Below are positions 1 through 7,995 of a stretch of DNA of 64,000 nt, in pieces. The position numbers were made by a program, and so were the translations under genes. Where the stretch lies: assembly GCA_015296085.1 (NCBI GenBank), contig DVDT01000005.1:62001-126000 (forward strand), read 5' to 3'. Every line of letters begins with the position of its first letter. Positions within the stretch are counted from its first letter, which is position 1. The notes beneath the pieces are model-generated. The model saw nothing but the letters and a program-made list of their open reading frames with translations. It was not told the origin of the DNA and ran no database searches. Source of the DNA: Trichormus sp. M33_DOE_039 (GTDB lineage: Bacteria; Cyanobacteriota; Cyanobacteriia; Cyanobacteriales; Nostocaceae).

Positions 1-120
1 GAAATTGAAATTACGCCTAAAGGTATATTTTATGAAGTAGATATCACTGATGGAGAAACTGAGGAAGAATTATATTTCGATAGTCAAGGTAATCCTCAAA
101 TTGATTTGTATGAGGATTAA
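1..120 (+). CDS. C-terminal end of a small acidic, possibly PepSY-like protein (partial)
   Basis: The first 39 codons of the window form an open frame ending at TAA (118-120), with no start inside the window. The peptide is acidic and alternates short hydrophobic stretches with turns (ITPKGIFYEVDITDG, then ELYFDSQGNPQ). This looks like the last strands of the secreted PepSY-like domain, whose members often end in a 'yeFDsqGn' strand. The family call is an inference from a short tail. A hypothetical acidic protein is equally possible. Confidence 0.4.
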   Translation, partial: EIEITPKGIFYEVDITDGETEEELYFDSQGNPQIDLYED

Positions 121-214
121 TTTTAACCAGAAGGCAGAAGGGAGTCTGCAATGTTTTATAGCCAAACATCAAAGGTGTCTTTCCTCTAGACACGCTACTT
201 CCCACCCTGTGGTT

Positions 215-405
215 CTGACTTTTCACGGGATCTGGAAAACCCCTCTCCAAACCTCTCACGCCAGTTGCTACAAGTCGGAAAAGCCGCCCAACGCACTGGC
301 TCCCCTACAAGGAGAGAGGCTTTAATTTTCCCCCTTCCCTGGTAGGGAAGGAGGTTAGGGGGGTTAGGTTTTGCGTTAACTTTTCCACATAACGTGAAAA
401 GTCAG
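215..405. repeat. MITE-like dispersed repeat, copy 1 (13-bp terminal inverted repeats)
   Basis: The element is bounded by CTGACTTTTCACG (215-227) and its exact reverse complement CGTGAAAAGTCAG (393-405). The interior has 'cccctctccaaacctctc', 'aaggagagaggctttaatt', and 'ccttccct...agggaagg' followed by 'ggttaggtttt'. Related copies lie at 32774-32923 and, partial and inverted, at 57938-58025. This copy is split internally by a second short repeat (about 260-300, 'gctacaagtcgg...'). A related 'gctacaagtcggg' follows at about 440. It has no coding capacity, so it is probably a non-autonomous element. The intergenic stretch 121-509 holds only this and related repeats. Confidence 0.75.
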
Positions 406-509
406 CCCTGTGGATAGGCTGCGCCTCCGTAAAGAAAGCCAGCTACAAGTCGGGAAACCTCTTTCGGCAGTTCCTTCCGGCGGAAACGGTGGAAAATTAA
501 TAGCTAGCT

Positions 510-1430
510 TTACCAATCATCTGCTTCAGACTGCCGCTCAATTTGCGCGATCGCTAGTTTTGCTAAAACTCGCACCACTTGCTGCTCATCATTGAGTAAT
601 GCTTGTAAAGGTTCTAAAGCAGTGCGATCGCCAATTTTACCCAAAGAGTTAATCGCTGCTTTTCTCACATCTAAGTCGGTATCTTGAATTGCCAAAATTA
701 AATGGGGTACAGCAGGCAAATGATTTACCTGTCCCAATGCAGCTGCTGCTTCGGTACGAATCAAAGGTTCTGGGTCAGTCAAAGCCGAAACTAAAAGATT
801 ACAGGACTTTTCATCAGACTGTTCTTGTGCCACATGACCCAACGCACCAATCACCGCACAGCGGACATCTACTGAAGCGTCATTCAACGCCTTGTACAAA
901 TAATCTGCGGCTTCAGAACCAATAAACGCCAACGCCCAAGCTGCATGACCTTTAATATCCTCTGGTTGATTTGATGCTAGGACATCCAGCAAACTCGGTA
1001 CAGCCGCTTCTCCAGTTCTGGCAAGTGCGCCCACAGATGAACCTTTGACAACTGTATCTTTATCATTCAGGAAGGCATAGAGCAAGTTAGGTACGGCTTT
1101 CGGGTCAGCGATAATAGTCAGGGTTTTAGCTGCTGCTCGACGCACAACGACGTTACTATGATTAGCCAAAGCGTCTAATAGAAAAGGGGTGGCAATTTCG
1201 CCGATTTCTCCTAATGTTTCTGCAAACCGCAACCGTACTAGACCACGTGGATCTCCTAAACCTTCAACCAACTGTTTGAGTAATTGGTCGGTGGCTTCAA
1301 ACGTACCCATCGTAATCTGCTCATTTACCCTCTCAATCAGGGCATCGTTCTCCGATTGAATTTGCTCTGTCTTAACTGGCACGACTGGCTCATCCATTGT
1401 TGCAGGTTGGGAGTTAAGCGAGTGATTCAT
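510..1430 (-). CDS. cpeF: CpeF/MpeV-type HEAT-repeat phycobilin lyase
   Basis: The 306-residue protein has an acidic, Gln/Glu-rich N-terminal segment (about 1-55). Six to seven HEAT/E-Z repeats follow, with typical phrases such as LVRLRFAETLGEIG, VVVRRAAAKTLTIIADPKAV, VVKGSSVGALARTGE and IKGHAAWALAFIGSEA. HEAT lyases of the CpcE/F, CpeY/Z and CpeF/MpeV families attach bilins to phycobiliprotein cysteines. The length and the 'IADPKAVPNL..AFLNDKDTVVKGSSVGALARTGEA' type of repeat fit CpeF/MpeV, which in Fremyella joins the doubly linked phycoerythrobilin to beta-phycoerythrin. That function is family knowledge. The exact substrate here is inferred. The ATG is preceded by an AGGAA-type site. The gene lies upstream of and divergent from the sulfur-poor cpc operon, in a window that also has pebA/pebB. 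Confidence 0.65.
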   Translation of the reverse strand: MNHSLNSQPATMDEPVVPVKTEQIQSENDALIERVNEQITMGTFEATDQLLKQLVEGLGDPRGLVRLRFAETLGEIGEIATPFLLDALANHSNVVVRRAAAKTLTIIADPKAVPNLLYAFLNDKDTVVKGSSVGALARTGEAAVPSLLDVLASNQPEDIKGHAAWALAFIGSEAADYLYKALNDASVDVRCAVIGALGHVAQEQSDEKSCNLLVSALTDPEPLIRTEAAAALGQVNHLPAVPHLILAIQDTDLDVRKAAINSLGKIGDRTALEPLQALLNDEQQVVRVLAKLAIAQIERQSEADDW

Positions 1431-1607
1431 CAGAAATTCCTTATTGAGTGCAATGGTTCAATCTAAATGAGTCGGTAGACAAAAACACAACTATTTGAAG
1501 AAAGATAAACTAGGCTAAAACCCTCTTCTCTTCTGCCTACCCTGCGGGAACGCTGGCACGTAGCTTGCTCTTGCTTCCCTGAAGGGGTAATGCCTTCTGT
1601 CTTCTCC

Positions 1608-1847
1608 TTAATTACCGGAGGAGAGAGCAGTTTGACGCTCGCGGAGAGCCTGAATTTGAGCATCAATTTGAGCCAGATTTGGCTCTAAATAAGCCATAGC
1701 TTGTGCTTTCATGACTTTAGCTCGCTGCGCCATAGATAGGGTGTCATTCACCAATCTTTCGCGATATTGTTCTAACTCGGCAATAATTGCGGTTAATTCT
1801 TCAGGGGTGGCCTGTTCGATGGAGTTGACTTCTTGACTATCAGCCAT
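1608..1847 (-). CDS. small coiled-coil hypothetical protein (79 aa)
   Basis: This 79-residue protein is highly charged and Gln/Glu/Ala-rich. It is predicted to be almost wholly helical, with two heptad-like stretches (about 14-45 and 55-75, e.g. LAQIDAQIQALRERQ). It has no signal peptide, membrane span or cysteine. It sits 177 bp upstream of the CpeF-type lyase on the same strand, so the two may be co-transcribed. That would suggest a small accessory of phycobiliprotein maturation, but no function can be read from the sequence. The start ATG at 1847 has only a weak AG-rich upstream site. Confidence 0.6.
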   Translation of the reverse strand: MADSQEVNSIEQATPEELTAIIAELEQYRERLVNDTLSMAQRAKVMKAQAMAYLEPNLAQIDAQIQALRERQTALSSGN

Positions 1848-1977
1848 ATTTGTTGTTTTTCCTAAACGCGATTAAAAAAGGTCTGATTTTAAAGTTGTGT
1901 ATTTGATCTTCTCAGATCGCGTCACCAATGAGCAAACGCGATCGCGCACACTTTGCAAATTAGTATGAAACAAAATC

Positions 1978-2364
1978 TCAATCAATGTCGCCAAAATACT
2001 CTCGGATACCAGAAATCTTCTCGCCTGTGATATCGAAGGAGATAATATTGCGACCTTGAAAGGGTTGTTGGCGAATAGTTCCCTGTGTAGCAAATTCAAG
2101 TGTGACAGTAGTTGCATTACTAGTGATGCGATCGGGGGGACTGAATAGGAGGCGATCGCCTGTTACCGTTCGTGTCTTTAGTCTGGTAATCAGCTGTTGT
2201 TTATCCTCATATGTAAAATCTGTGTCTCGCTGCTTCCCTACCGGCAGCCAGAAAACCACGTCTTCGGTCAGCATCTCAATGAAGGGCTGAAAATTTCCAG
2301 TTGCCCATCCTTGAGCTAGATAATCGAAGGCTTGTCGGGCAGTCTTAAGATTTTTACCCTCCAT
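1978..2364 (-). CDS. SnoaL/NTF2-like protein (128 aa)
   Basis: The 128-residue protein has the pattern of an NTF2-like (SnoaL/ketosteroid-isomerase) fold. An N-terminal helix pair (ARQAFDYLAQGWATGNFQPF) is followed by ML.EDVVFWLPVG and then by alternating strands ending in ISFDITGEKISGIREYFG. Such proteins bind small hydrophobic ligands or act as isomerases/hydrolases. The family does not predict the ligand. It lies 130 bp upstream of the 79-aa gene on the same strand and is the first gene of the leftward group that diverges from cpcB3. The ATG is preceded by GGGAAG. Confidence 0.7.
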   Translation of the reverse strand: MEGKNLKTARQAFDYLAQGWATGNFQPFIEMLTEDVVFWLPVGKQRDTDFTYEDKQQLITRLKTRTVTGDRLLFSPPDRITSNATTVTLEFATQGTIRQQPFQGRNIISFDITGEKISGIREYFGDID

Positions 2365-3233
2365 TTGCTTCCCTACATAGCTACCGCGATTGAATATTAT
2401 AGCGGTTTAGGGGGTTTTGCGTACTCCTCAGTTAACTGACTTACACTCACAGCTAGGGCAGAAATATTCAAAACAGTGTAAATACCTCTTGAAAGCGAGG
2501 AATTGCAAAAGTTTATTTCTTCATTCATAGAGGGGATATCGCTACCATCTCATAATTTACAATCAGCCTTTTAATAGAGGACTTTTTTTATTACAGTTTG
2601 TAAATTTCTTAATAAAAAATGTAATCGTGATTTCTTTTTTTCTATTTTTTTAGTGTTGCCGAATACATTTTATGACGATAAAAATAATTTCTTATCTAAA
2701 AATTCAATGTTTAGAATTATTTAATAATCACTTCGTAAATGAAATTTTTATTAATTTTAGAGAGTTCAAAAAAAATATCGGAAACAATATTTTCTTTTTC
2801 AATAAGGGTTTATGGATTTTCAGTTATTACTGAATTGAATTTTTAATCAATAATAATAAACAGTATATTTATCCAAAAAAATATAATCGATTCTGTTTGT
2901 ATAGTATTAAAATATTTTCTCAATACTTCTTAACAAAAAAGATATACGAAGCAGTATATAAAAATATTTTGTAAGGGTTAAAAGAAAAACAAAGAAAATG
3001 AATCCTCAAGCTAAGAGAGAATTCATTGCTCTTGATAATGACAGTAATACTTCACAGAAATGAAGGATTACTTAGTTTTTCTCATCAAAGTTATGCCATT
3101 GAAAAATAGAAGTTTGACTTTGCTTAGACATAATGCTCTGTTTGATAAAAAGTTAAAAACTCAATTTTTCAATTCCTGACTGAACCCCTCAATCAATAAT
3201 TCCCAATTAATCAAAATTTAGGAGATTAAAACT
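2365..3233. promoter_or_regulatory. long AT-rich intergenic region upstream of the sulfur-poor cpc operon
   Basis: This is 869 bp with no convincing gene. It is very AT-rich from about 2570 to 2990 and lies between divergent genes. It must contain the cpcB3 promoter and leader. A possible 21-codon upstream reading frame (2998-3063) has no clear ribosome site. The cpcB3 start is preceded by TTTAGGAGATT, a good Shine-Dalgarno. The size and composition suggest complex regulation. In Calothrix the equivalent operon is induced by sulfur limitation, but no specific operator could be recognised here. Confidence 0.5.
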
Positions 3234-3755
3234 ATGGTGCAGGATGCTTTTTCCAGAGTTGTTTCCCAAGCTGACACAAGAGGAGACTATCTGAGCGATA
3301 ACCAGTTAGATGCTCTCATCGCTTTAGTTAAAGACGGTAACAAGCGTGTTGATGTTGTTAACCGGATTTCTAGCAATGCTTCTGCGATCGTTGCTAATGC
3401 AGCTCGTTCGTTGTTTGCAGAACAACCTGCATTAATCGCACCCGGTGGGAATGCTTATACAAGCCGTCGTGCTGCTGCTTGTGTGCGTGATTTGGAAATC
3501 ATCCTTCGCTATGTCACCTACGCAATTTTTGCGGGTGATGCTAGCGTTCTTGATGACCGGGCTCTCAACGGATTACGGGAAACCTACTTGGCCTTGGGAA
3601 CTCCTGGTGCTTCTGTAGCAGTTGGTATTCAAAAATTAAAAGAAGCTTCCATTGCTATTGCTAGTGACCCCAACGGTATTACTCGTGGTGATTGCAGCAA
3701 TCTCATTGCAGAAGTTGCATCCTATTTTGATCGCGCCGCAGCCGCAGTTGCTTAA
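3234..3755 (+). CDS. cpcB3: sulfur-poor phycocyanin beta subunit (cpc3 type)
   Basis: This is a full-length phycocyanin beta chain (173 aa) of the globin-like phycobiliprotein fold. It forms the alpha-beta disks of phycobilisome rods. The two bilin-binding cysteines are present (Cys in AAACVRDLE, the beta-84 site, and in TRGDCSNL, the beta-155 site). The motif [19 protein letters not shown] and the conserved Asn are intact. The start Met is the only methionine, and the usual non-chromophore Cys of DDRCLNG is Ala (DDRALNG). The paralogue at 9651-10169 has seven Met and three Cys. This matches the sulfur-sparing PC3 beta chain known from Calothrix PCC 7601. It has a strong RBS (TTAGGAGA), is first in its operon, and is followed by cpcA3 after 118 bp. 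Confidence 0.95.
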   Translation: MVQDAFSRVVSQADTRGDYLSDNQLDALIALVKDGNKRVDVVNRISSNASAIVANAARSLFAEQPALIAPGGNAYTSRRAAACVRDLEIILRYVTYAIFAGDASVLDDRALNGLRETYLALGTPGASVAVGIQKLKEASIAIASDPNGITRGDCSNLIAEVASYFDRAAAAVA

Positions 3756-3774
3756 CCCTCATTTGTCACTCTAT

Positions 3775-3832
3775 TAGACCTCTTGCATTAAAGCCAAATC
3801 AGGCTAAAACAGCGATTTTTGCAAGAAGTCTA
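3775..3832 (+). promoter_or_regulatory. intercistronic hairpin between cpcB3 and cpcA3
   Basis: The arms TAGACCTCTTGCA (3775-3787) and TGCAAGAAGTCTA (3820-3832) pair at 12 of 13 positions around a 32-nt loop. The hairpin lies in the spacer between two genes that must be made in equal amounts. An mRNA-processing or stabilising role is therefore more likely than termination, since no clean T-run follows. The role is inferred. Confidence 0.5.
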
Positions 3833-3873
3833 TTCCACCAATTTTTTTAAGAGAAATTAGGAGAAATTCTTCC

Positions 3874-4365
3874 ATGACCAAAACACCCTTAACTGAAGCA
3901 GTAGTTGCAGCTGATTCCCAAGGTCGTTTTTTGGGTAGCACCGAAATCCAGGTTGCATTCGGTCGTTTCCGTCAAGCATCTGTCAGCTTAGAAGCAGCAA
4001 AAACACTTTCCAAAAAAGCATCTAGCTTGGCTGAAGGTGCTGCGAATGCTGTTTACCAAAAGTTCCCCTACACCACCACCACACAAGGCTCTAACTACGC
4101 CTCTTCCCAAACAGGAAAAGACAAATGTGTTCGCGACATTGGCTATTACCTGCGGATTATTACTTACGGATTAGTTGTGGGTGGTACAGGCCCCATCGAT
4201 GATTATTTGATTGCTGGCTTGGCTGAAATCAATCGTACCTTTGAACTATCTCCTAGCTGGTACATTGAAGCTCTCAAATATATCAAAGCGAATCATGGTT
4301 TAACTGGTGATCCTGCTGTAGAAGCAAACTCCTACATTGATTATGTAATCAATGCTCTGAGCTAG
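3874..4365 (+). CDS. cpcA3: sulfur-poor phycocyanin alpha subunit (cpc3 type)
   Basis: This is a phycocyanin alpha chain (163 aa) with the alpha-84 bilin cysteine in [14 protein letters not shown] and the usual KTPLTEAV N terminus and [11 protein letters not shown] terminus. It contains one Met (the start) and one Cys (the chromophore site). The paralogue at 9069-9557 carries three Met and two Cys. Where the paralogue has MITYCLV, TSMQG and LRM, this copy has IITYGLV, TTTQG and LRI. It pairs with CpcB3 in rod hexamers. The bilin would be attached by CpcE/CpcF, encoded downstream in convergent orientation. The RBS is TTAGGAGAAA. Identification is by sequence. Induction under sulfur limitation is known for the Calothrix homologue and inferred here. 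Confidence 0.95.
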   Translation: MTKTPLTEAVVAADSQGRFLGSTEIQVAFGRFRQASVSLEAAKTLSKKASSLAEGAANAVYQKFPYTTTTQGSNYASSQTGKDKCVRDIGYYLRIITYGLVVGGTGPIDDYLIAGLAEINRTFELSPSWYIEALKYIKANHGLTGDPAVEANSYIDYVINALS

Positions 4366-4858
4366 TACAGACCAGTGTCAATACAGCAGCGAGTGCTGAG
4401 TTGATTAAGCAGATAAGCTTTGCAGTTTTGTGTAACAAGGATAAGGAAAATGATTTGGTAATTGTGCCATCGATATGAATTGAATTACCAGATAATTTTC
4501 AGTCGTCTGTAGTGCTGTTACACCAAACTGGATGTTAAGTTTGCAGCCGTAAAATGTTGCAATTTTGCAAAAGCGTCGAGCATTTGCGTGGTAAGTTGGG
4601 AAAGTTTTTATACTGGCTTAATAATGTGTTAGAAGTCTATTTTAATTGGCTGAAACTCTTATTTCGCCAGTGTTGACGACCTTCCAACTTATTACGCAAG
4701 GCTTTTTCTTAGATAAGGAAAAATTTTGAAAAGTTGTTAATTAAATTTTCAATTTTGAATTCCCTAAAAGAGTTGAATTTTTTGTAACTTTAATTTTCAC
4801 AAATTCTGAGATTGATTCTGATTTTGAGAAATTTTCAACATAAGGAACAGGTCAGATT
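4366..4858. other. 493-bp gap inside the cpc3 operon with a possible relic of another phycobiliprotein gene
   Basis: No functional gene is visible between cpcA3 and the first linker gene. On the minus strand, ATG at 4583 is followed by codons for MLDAFAK, the start of a phycobiliprotein beta chain, and then loses all similarity. The 17-mer TTTTGCAAAAGCGTCGA here (4563-4579) is identical to the start of the cpcB paralogue at about 10150. Two flanking words, TTGGGAAAGTTT (4596-4607) and TTTCGCCAGTG (4662-4672), also recur upstream of that paralogue (10297-10308 and 10242-10252). Inverted arms GTAAGTTGGGAAAG and CCTTCCAACTTATTAC (about 4591 and 4680) could form a long hairpin. A separate promoter or attenuator for the linker genes is plausible. 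Confidence 0.45.
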
Positions 4859-5674
4859 ATGGCAGCGTTAACAGAAGCAAGCCGATTAGGAATCCGTCCG
4901 TTCGCAGACAGTACAAAAGCTGAATTGCGCTTTGTGAAAACGCCAGAGGAAGTACAGTCAGTTATTTGGGCTGTATATCGTCAAGTTTTAGGTAATGAGC
5001 ATCTGTTTGAAAGCGAGCGACTGTCTAGTGCTGAATCACTTTTACATCAGGCGCAGATTACAGTGCGGGATTTTGTGCGGGCGATCGCTCTATCAGAACT
5101 TTATAAACAAAAGTTTTTCTACACCAACTCACAAGTTCGCTTTATTGAACTTAATTATAAGCATCTACTCGGTCGCGCTCCCTACGATGAATCCGAGATT
5201 GCTTACCACGTTGATCTATATAATTCTCAAGGTTACGAAGCCGAGATGAATTCTTACATTGATTCTGTAGAGTATCAACAAAGCTTTGGTGATGCCATAG
5301 TACCTAACTATCGAGGCTTTCAAACGACAATTGGACAAAAAACCGTAGGATTCCCCCATTTTTTCCAATTGTATCGAGGCTACGCCAATAGCGATCGCGC
5401 TCAAAATCAACCTCAAGGAAGATTAACTTGGGATTTAGGGAAAAACTTAGTATCTCCCATTTATCCTGCGGCTAGTGGTTCTTTAACCGGAGTTACCACA
5501 GGGAATCGGGGTGGTAATACCTATCGGATTCGTGTGACACAAGCCGCTGCCGCCAACTCCCCCCGAATTAGACAAAGCATTACAGAAGTAGTTGTCCCAT
5601 TCGATCAGTTATCGAATCGCTTACAACAACTAAATCGCCAAGGAGGCAAAGTCATCAGTATTGACCTTTCATAA
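4859..5674 (+). CDS. cpcH3: phycocyanin rod linker, sulfur-poor (CpcH3 type)
   Basis: The 271-residue rod linker has an N-terminal linker domain (PBS_linker_poly, about 20-150) with [33 protein letters not shown] and [18 protein letters not shown] basic spacer rich in Gly/Thr follows. The C terminus is a CpcD-type domain (about 218-271, YRIRVTQ...IREV...[13 protein letters not shown]). It joins phycocyanin hexamers in the rod and tunes their absorption. It has no Cys and only two Met (the start and one in EAEMNSY), where ordinary rod linkers carry more. It is the first of two tandem linkers that share the near-identical segment [21 protein letters not shown] long 493-bp gap separates it from cpcA3. 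Confidence 0.92.
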   Translation: MAALTEASRLGIRPFADSTKAELRFVKTPEEVQSVIWAVYRQVLGNEHLFESERLSSAESLLHQAQITVRDFVRAIALSELYKQKFFYTNSQVRFIELNYKHLLGRAPYDESEIAYHVDLYNSQGYEAEMNSYIDSVEYQQSFGDAIVPNYRGFQTTIGQKTVGFPHFFQLYRGYANSDRAQNQPQGRLTWDLGKNLVSPIYPAASGSLTGVTTGNRGGNTYRIRVTQAAAANSPRIRQSITEVVVPFDQLSNRLQQLNRQGGKVISIDLS

Positions 5675-5787
5675 AATTCCAGAACTGACGCAACAAACTT
5701 TGGACATGGGGCATAGCAAATTGGTTAATTTTCCCCGCCCTATGCCCAGCCCCAGTTTTTTAAGTTGTTCACCTAGGAGACTTTTCG

Positions 5788-6654
5788 ATGGCTATTACAA
5801 CAGCCGCATCCAGACTCGGAACTTCTGCATTTAGTAATGCTGCTGCGATTGAATTACGTTCCAATGCTACTCAAGCAGAGATTACACTGGTAATTGCTGC
5901 TATTTATCGCCAAGTTCTAGGTAATGATTATTTACTGCAATTTGAACGGCTAAAGGGTTTGGAATCGCTTCTCAGCAATAGAAATATTACGGTACAAGAA
6001 TTTGTCAGACAGTTAGCAAAATCGGATCTATACAAATCAAAGTTTTTTTCTAATAACTTTCATAGCCGATTTACAGAACTCAATTACAAACATCTGCTCG
6101 GTCGCGCTCCCTATGATGAATCTGAGATAGCCTATCATTTGGATTTATATCAAAACCAAGGATACGAGGCTGATATTGATTCATATATTGACTCCATCGA
6201 ATATCAGAGCAATTTCGGCGATAATATAGTGCCTTATTATCGGGGATTTTCAACTCAAGCTGGGCAGAAAACTGTCGGCTTTACCCGAATTTTTCAACTT
6301 TATCGCGGTTATGCAACTAGCGATCGCTCCCAAATTCCCGGAAAGTCTGCGCGTTTGGCGAGTGAATTAGCAAAAAATAGTGCAACATCAGTTATTGCAC
6401 CTGCGGGTAGTAACAATGGTTTTGCTTATCGTCCTGCCCCCAGAGGACAAACTCCCAGCAGTGCGTTTCAAGGCTCACAAGCTTTTGGTCAAGGACGACT
6501 TTATCGTGTTGAAGTCGCTAGTATTTCTCAACCGGGCTATCCCAAGGTACGCCGTATCAACCAAGCTGCGATTATTCCCTACGAAGAACTATCTAATTAT
6601 TTTCAACAAGTTCAGCGTCGGAACGGCAAAATTGCCACCATCACGCCACTTTAG
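5788..6654 (+). CDS. cpcI3: phycocyanin rod linker, sulfur-poor (CpcI3 type)
   Basis: This is the second rod linker (288 aa), with the same layout as its upstream neighbour: linker domain (about 20-150, [45 protein letters not shown]), spacer, and CpcD domain (about 232-288, YRVEVASIS...[10 protein letters not shown]). The only methionine is the start, and there is no cysteine. The two genes are close enough (113 bp) to be a tandem duplication that has diverged. The RBS is CTAGGAGAC. Linkers of this pair set rod length. Which one is proximal or distal cannot be read from the sequence. Confidence 0.92.
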   Translation: MAITTAASRLGTSAFSNAAAIELRSNATQAEITLVIAAIYRQVLGNDYLLQFERLKGLESLLSNRNITVQEFVRQLAKSDLYKSKFFSNNFHSRFTELNYKHLLGRAPYDESEIAYHLDLYQNQGYEADIDSYIDSIEYQSNFGDNIVPYYRGFSTQAGQKTVGFTRIFQLYRGYATSDRSQIPGKSARLASELAKNSATSVIAPAGSNNGFAYRPAPRGQTPSSAFQGSQAFGQGRLYRVEVASISQPGYPKVRRINQAAIIPYEELSNYFQQVQRRNGKIATITPL

Positions 6655-6803
6655 GGACTTCCAACTAAAAAAATATACAATCGCTTTGGTAAGCAGGGGG
6701 AGCAGGGGAAGCAGGGGAGAAAGAAGAATACAATGATCATCTTTGCTCTGACCCATTGAATAATTTATTTTCTGAAAGTCCCTTAATAAGTTAGGACATC
6801 AAC
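6655..6803. repeat. spacer with short tandem repeat (GCAGGGGA-type)
   Basis: The spacer between the second linker gene and cpcD3 carries an imperfect tandem repeat (about 6693-6722) of the cyanobacterial STRR class (gggggagcaggggaagcagggga). No gene is seen. The cpcD3 start at 6804 has only a weak ribosome site. Confidence 0.6.
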
Positions 6804-7016
6804 ATGGTTTATCAAAATCGTAGCTTTCAGCTTGAAGTATCGGGTCTACATCAAAATGAGGTAACTGATCAAAACAATTACCCGATTCGCTCTAGTGCCA
6901 GTGTGTTGATTACAGTACCTTTTAGCCGATTTAATCAAGAACTCCAACGAATTAACCGTTTGGGTGGGAAAGTTGTCAATATTCAACCATTAACTTTGCA
7001 AATCGAAGAAAGTTAG
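6804..7016 (+). CDS. cpcD3: small rod-capping linker CpcD, sulfur-poor
   Basis: The 70-residue protein consists of a single CpcD domain (FQLEVSGLHQNEV...VLITVPFSRFNQELQRINRLGGKVVNIQPL). It caps the core-distal end of the rod. The usual family length is 70-85 aa. The start Met is its only sulfur residue. It is the last gene of the forward cpc operon. A perfect palindrome 35 bp downstream separates it from the convergent cpcF. Confidence 0.92.
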   Translation: MVYQNRSFQLEVSGLHQNEVTDQNNYPIRSSASVLITVPFSRFNQELQRINRLGGKVVNIQPLTLQIEES

Positions 7017-7050
7017 TGATCTGTCGTGCATCTAACTTGTAAATATTTTC

Positions 7051-7081
7051 TTGTTGACAGTTAACAGTTAACTGTCAACAA
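7051..7081. terminator. perfect palindrome between convergent cpcD3 and cpcF
   Basis: TTGTTGACAGTTAAC and its exact complement GTTAACTGTCAACAA flank a single A (15-bp arms, 31 bp total). It is built from the TTGACAG/CTGTCAA heptamer seen elsewhere (29636-29680). It sits between two convergent 3' ends and may work as a bidirectional terminator, although there is no long T-run. Confidence 0.65.
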
Positions 7082-7117
7082 ACCTCATAAATAACTGTGT
7101 AATTTAAAAAGCGAAAT

Positions 7118-7936
7118 TTATTCCTCGGTGTTGTGAGCGATTGACACTGCTAGTTCCCGATAGCGGCGCGGATCACCTTCTGCAAATACTAGACGTTCCT
7201 GACCCTTACGCTCATAAAGTTTCTCTAGAATCATCTGCCAATCTGTAGCAGACAGTGGTGAAGGTTGATCTTCAATCTCAGGTGAGTGCATCAGTGTCTC
7301 AGCTTGGAGTTGCTGTTGTGCCATGCACGCACGCGCCCGGACTGCCCAACTGCTATCGTTGTTTAGTATCTGCTCTAATTGAGCCTGGATTTGCGATCGC
7401 CATTCTGTGTAGCTGGGAGCGATCGCATTTGCTAGGGCTTGTAATCCTACAACAGCAGAGTAGCGTACCACCCATTCATCATCTTGCTGTGCCACAAATA
7501 GGAGAGCTTCCAAAGCTTCTTCTTGGGCAATTTCCAATAAATCTTCTGGAAACCAGTGCCACTTCATCATTCCCAAGCCCCTAGCGGCTGCCCGTCGGAC
7601 ACTTAAGGCAAAGTCAGCGGTGGCAACTCCCAATAAGGTAACTAATCCTCTAGGATCACCAATGCCAGCTAGGGCGCGGATTGCCCAAGCTCTTGCTGTG
7701 TAGTTGTGGCGATCAAGTTGCTCTAGTAATGGGGGAACTGCTGGCTCTCCCAGTTGAATTAACCCGTCAACTGCTGCTACTGCTGCTCCCGGATTGTTAT
7801 AGCTGAGGGCTGCAATCAAGGTTGGAATAGCTCCTTCTAGACGAGCCGCCGCCAAGTTCTGCACTGCTTCTAACAAAAGACTAGAAGAATCTGCGGCTTC
7901 TACAGCCCGAATTAAGGAGGAAAGGTGATCGGCCAT
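7118..7936 (-). CDS. cpcF: phycocyanobilin lyase subunit CpcF
   Basis: The HEAT-repeat protein (272 aa) forms with CpcE the heterodimeric lyase that attaches phycocyanobilin to Cys-84 of CpcA. Signature phrases are SLIRAVEAADSSSLLLEAVQNLAAARLEGAIP, NNPGAAVAAVDGLIQLGE, NYTARAWAIRALAGIGDPRGL and FALSVRRAAARGLG. The first 215 or so residues match the usual CpcF. A C-terminal extension (about 220-272, containing DWQMILEKLYERKGQERLVF and GDPRRYRELAVSIAHN) looks longer than in many homologues and is not made of HEAT repeats. It follows cpcE by 59 bp on the same strand. It is not depleted in Met/Cys, as expected for a low-abundance enzyme. Confidence 0.9.
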   Translation of the reverse strand: MADHLSSLIRAVEAADSSSLLLEAVQNLAAARLEGAIPTLIAALSYNNPGAAVAAVDGLIQLGEPAVPPLLEQLDRHNYTARAWAIRALAGIGDPRGLVTLLGVATADFALSVRRAAARGLGMMKWHWFPEDLLEIAQEEALEALLFVAQQDDEWVVRYSAVVGLQALANAIAPSYTEWRSQIQAQLEQILNNDSSWAVRARACMAQQQLQAETLMHSPEIEDQPSPLSATDWQMILEKLYERKGQERLVFAEGDPRRYRELAVSIAHNTEE

Positions 7937-7995
7937 AGGAATGAGGGGAGGTATAATTGCTACCTTCTATATTTTAATGTCTTCAGGCTTGACTG

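Noticed and set aside
50-325. Open frame of 91 codons on the plus strand
   Set aside because: It runs across the end of the partial gene and through dispersed repeats, and has no family pattern or ribosome site.
2998-3063. 21-codon frame upstream of cpcB3 as a regulatory leader peptide
   Set aside because: It has no Shine-Dalgarno, no run of regulatory codons (it has one Met, no Cys), and short frames are expected by chance.
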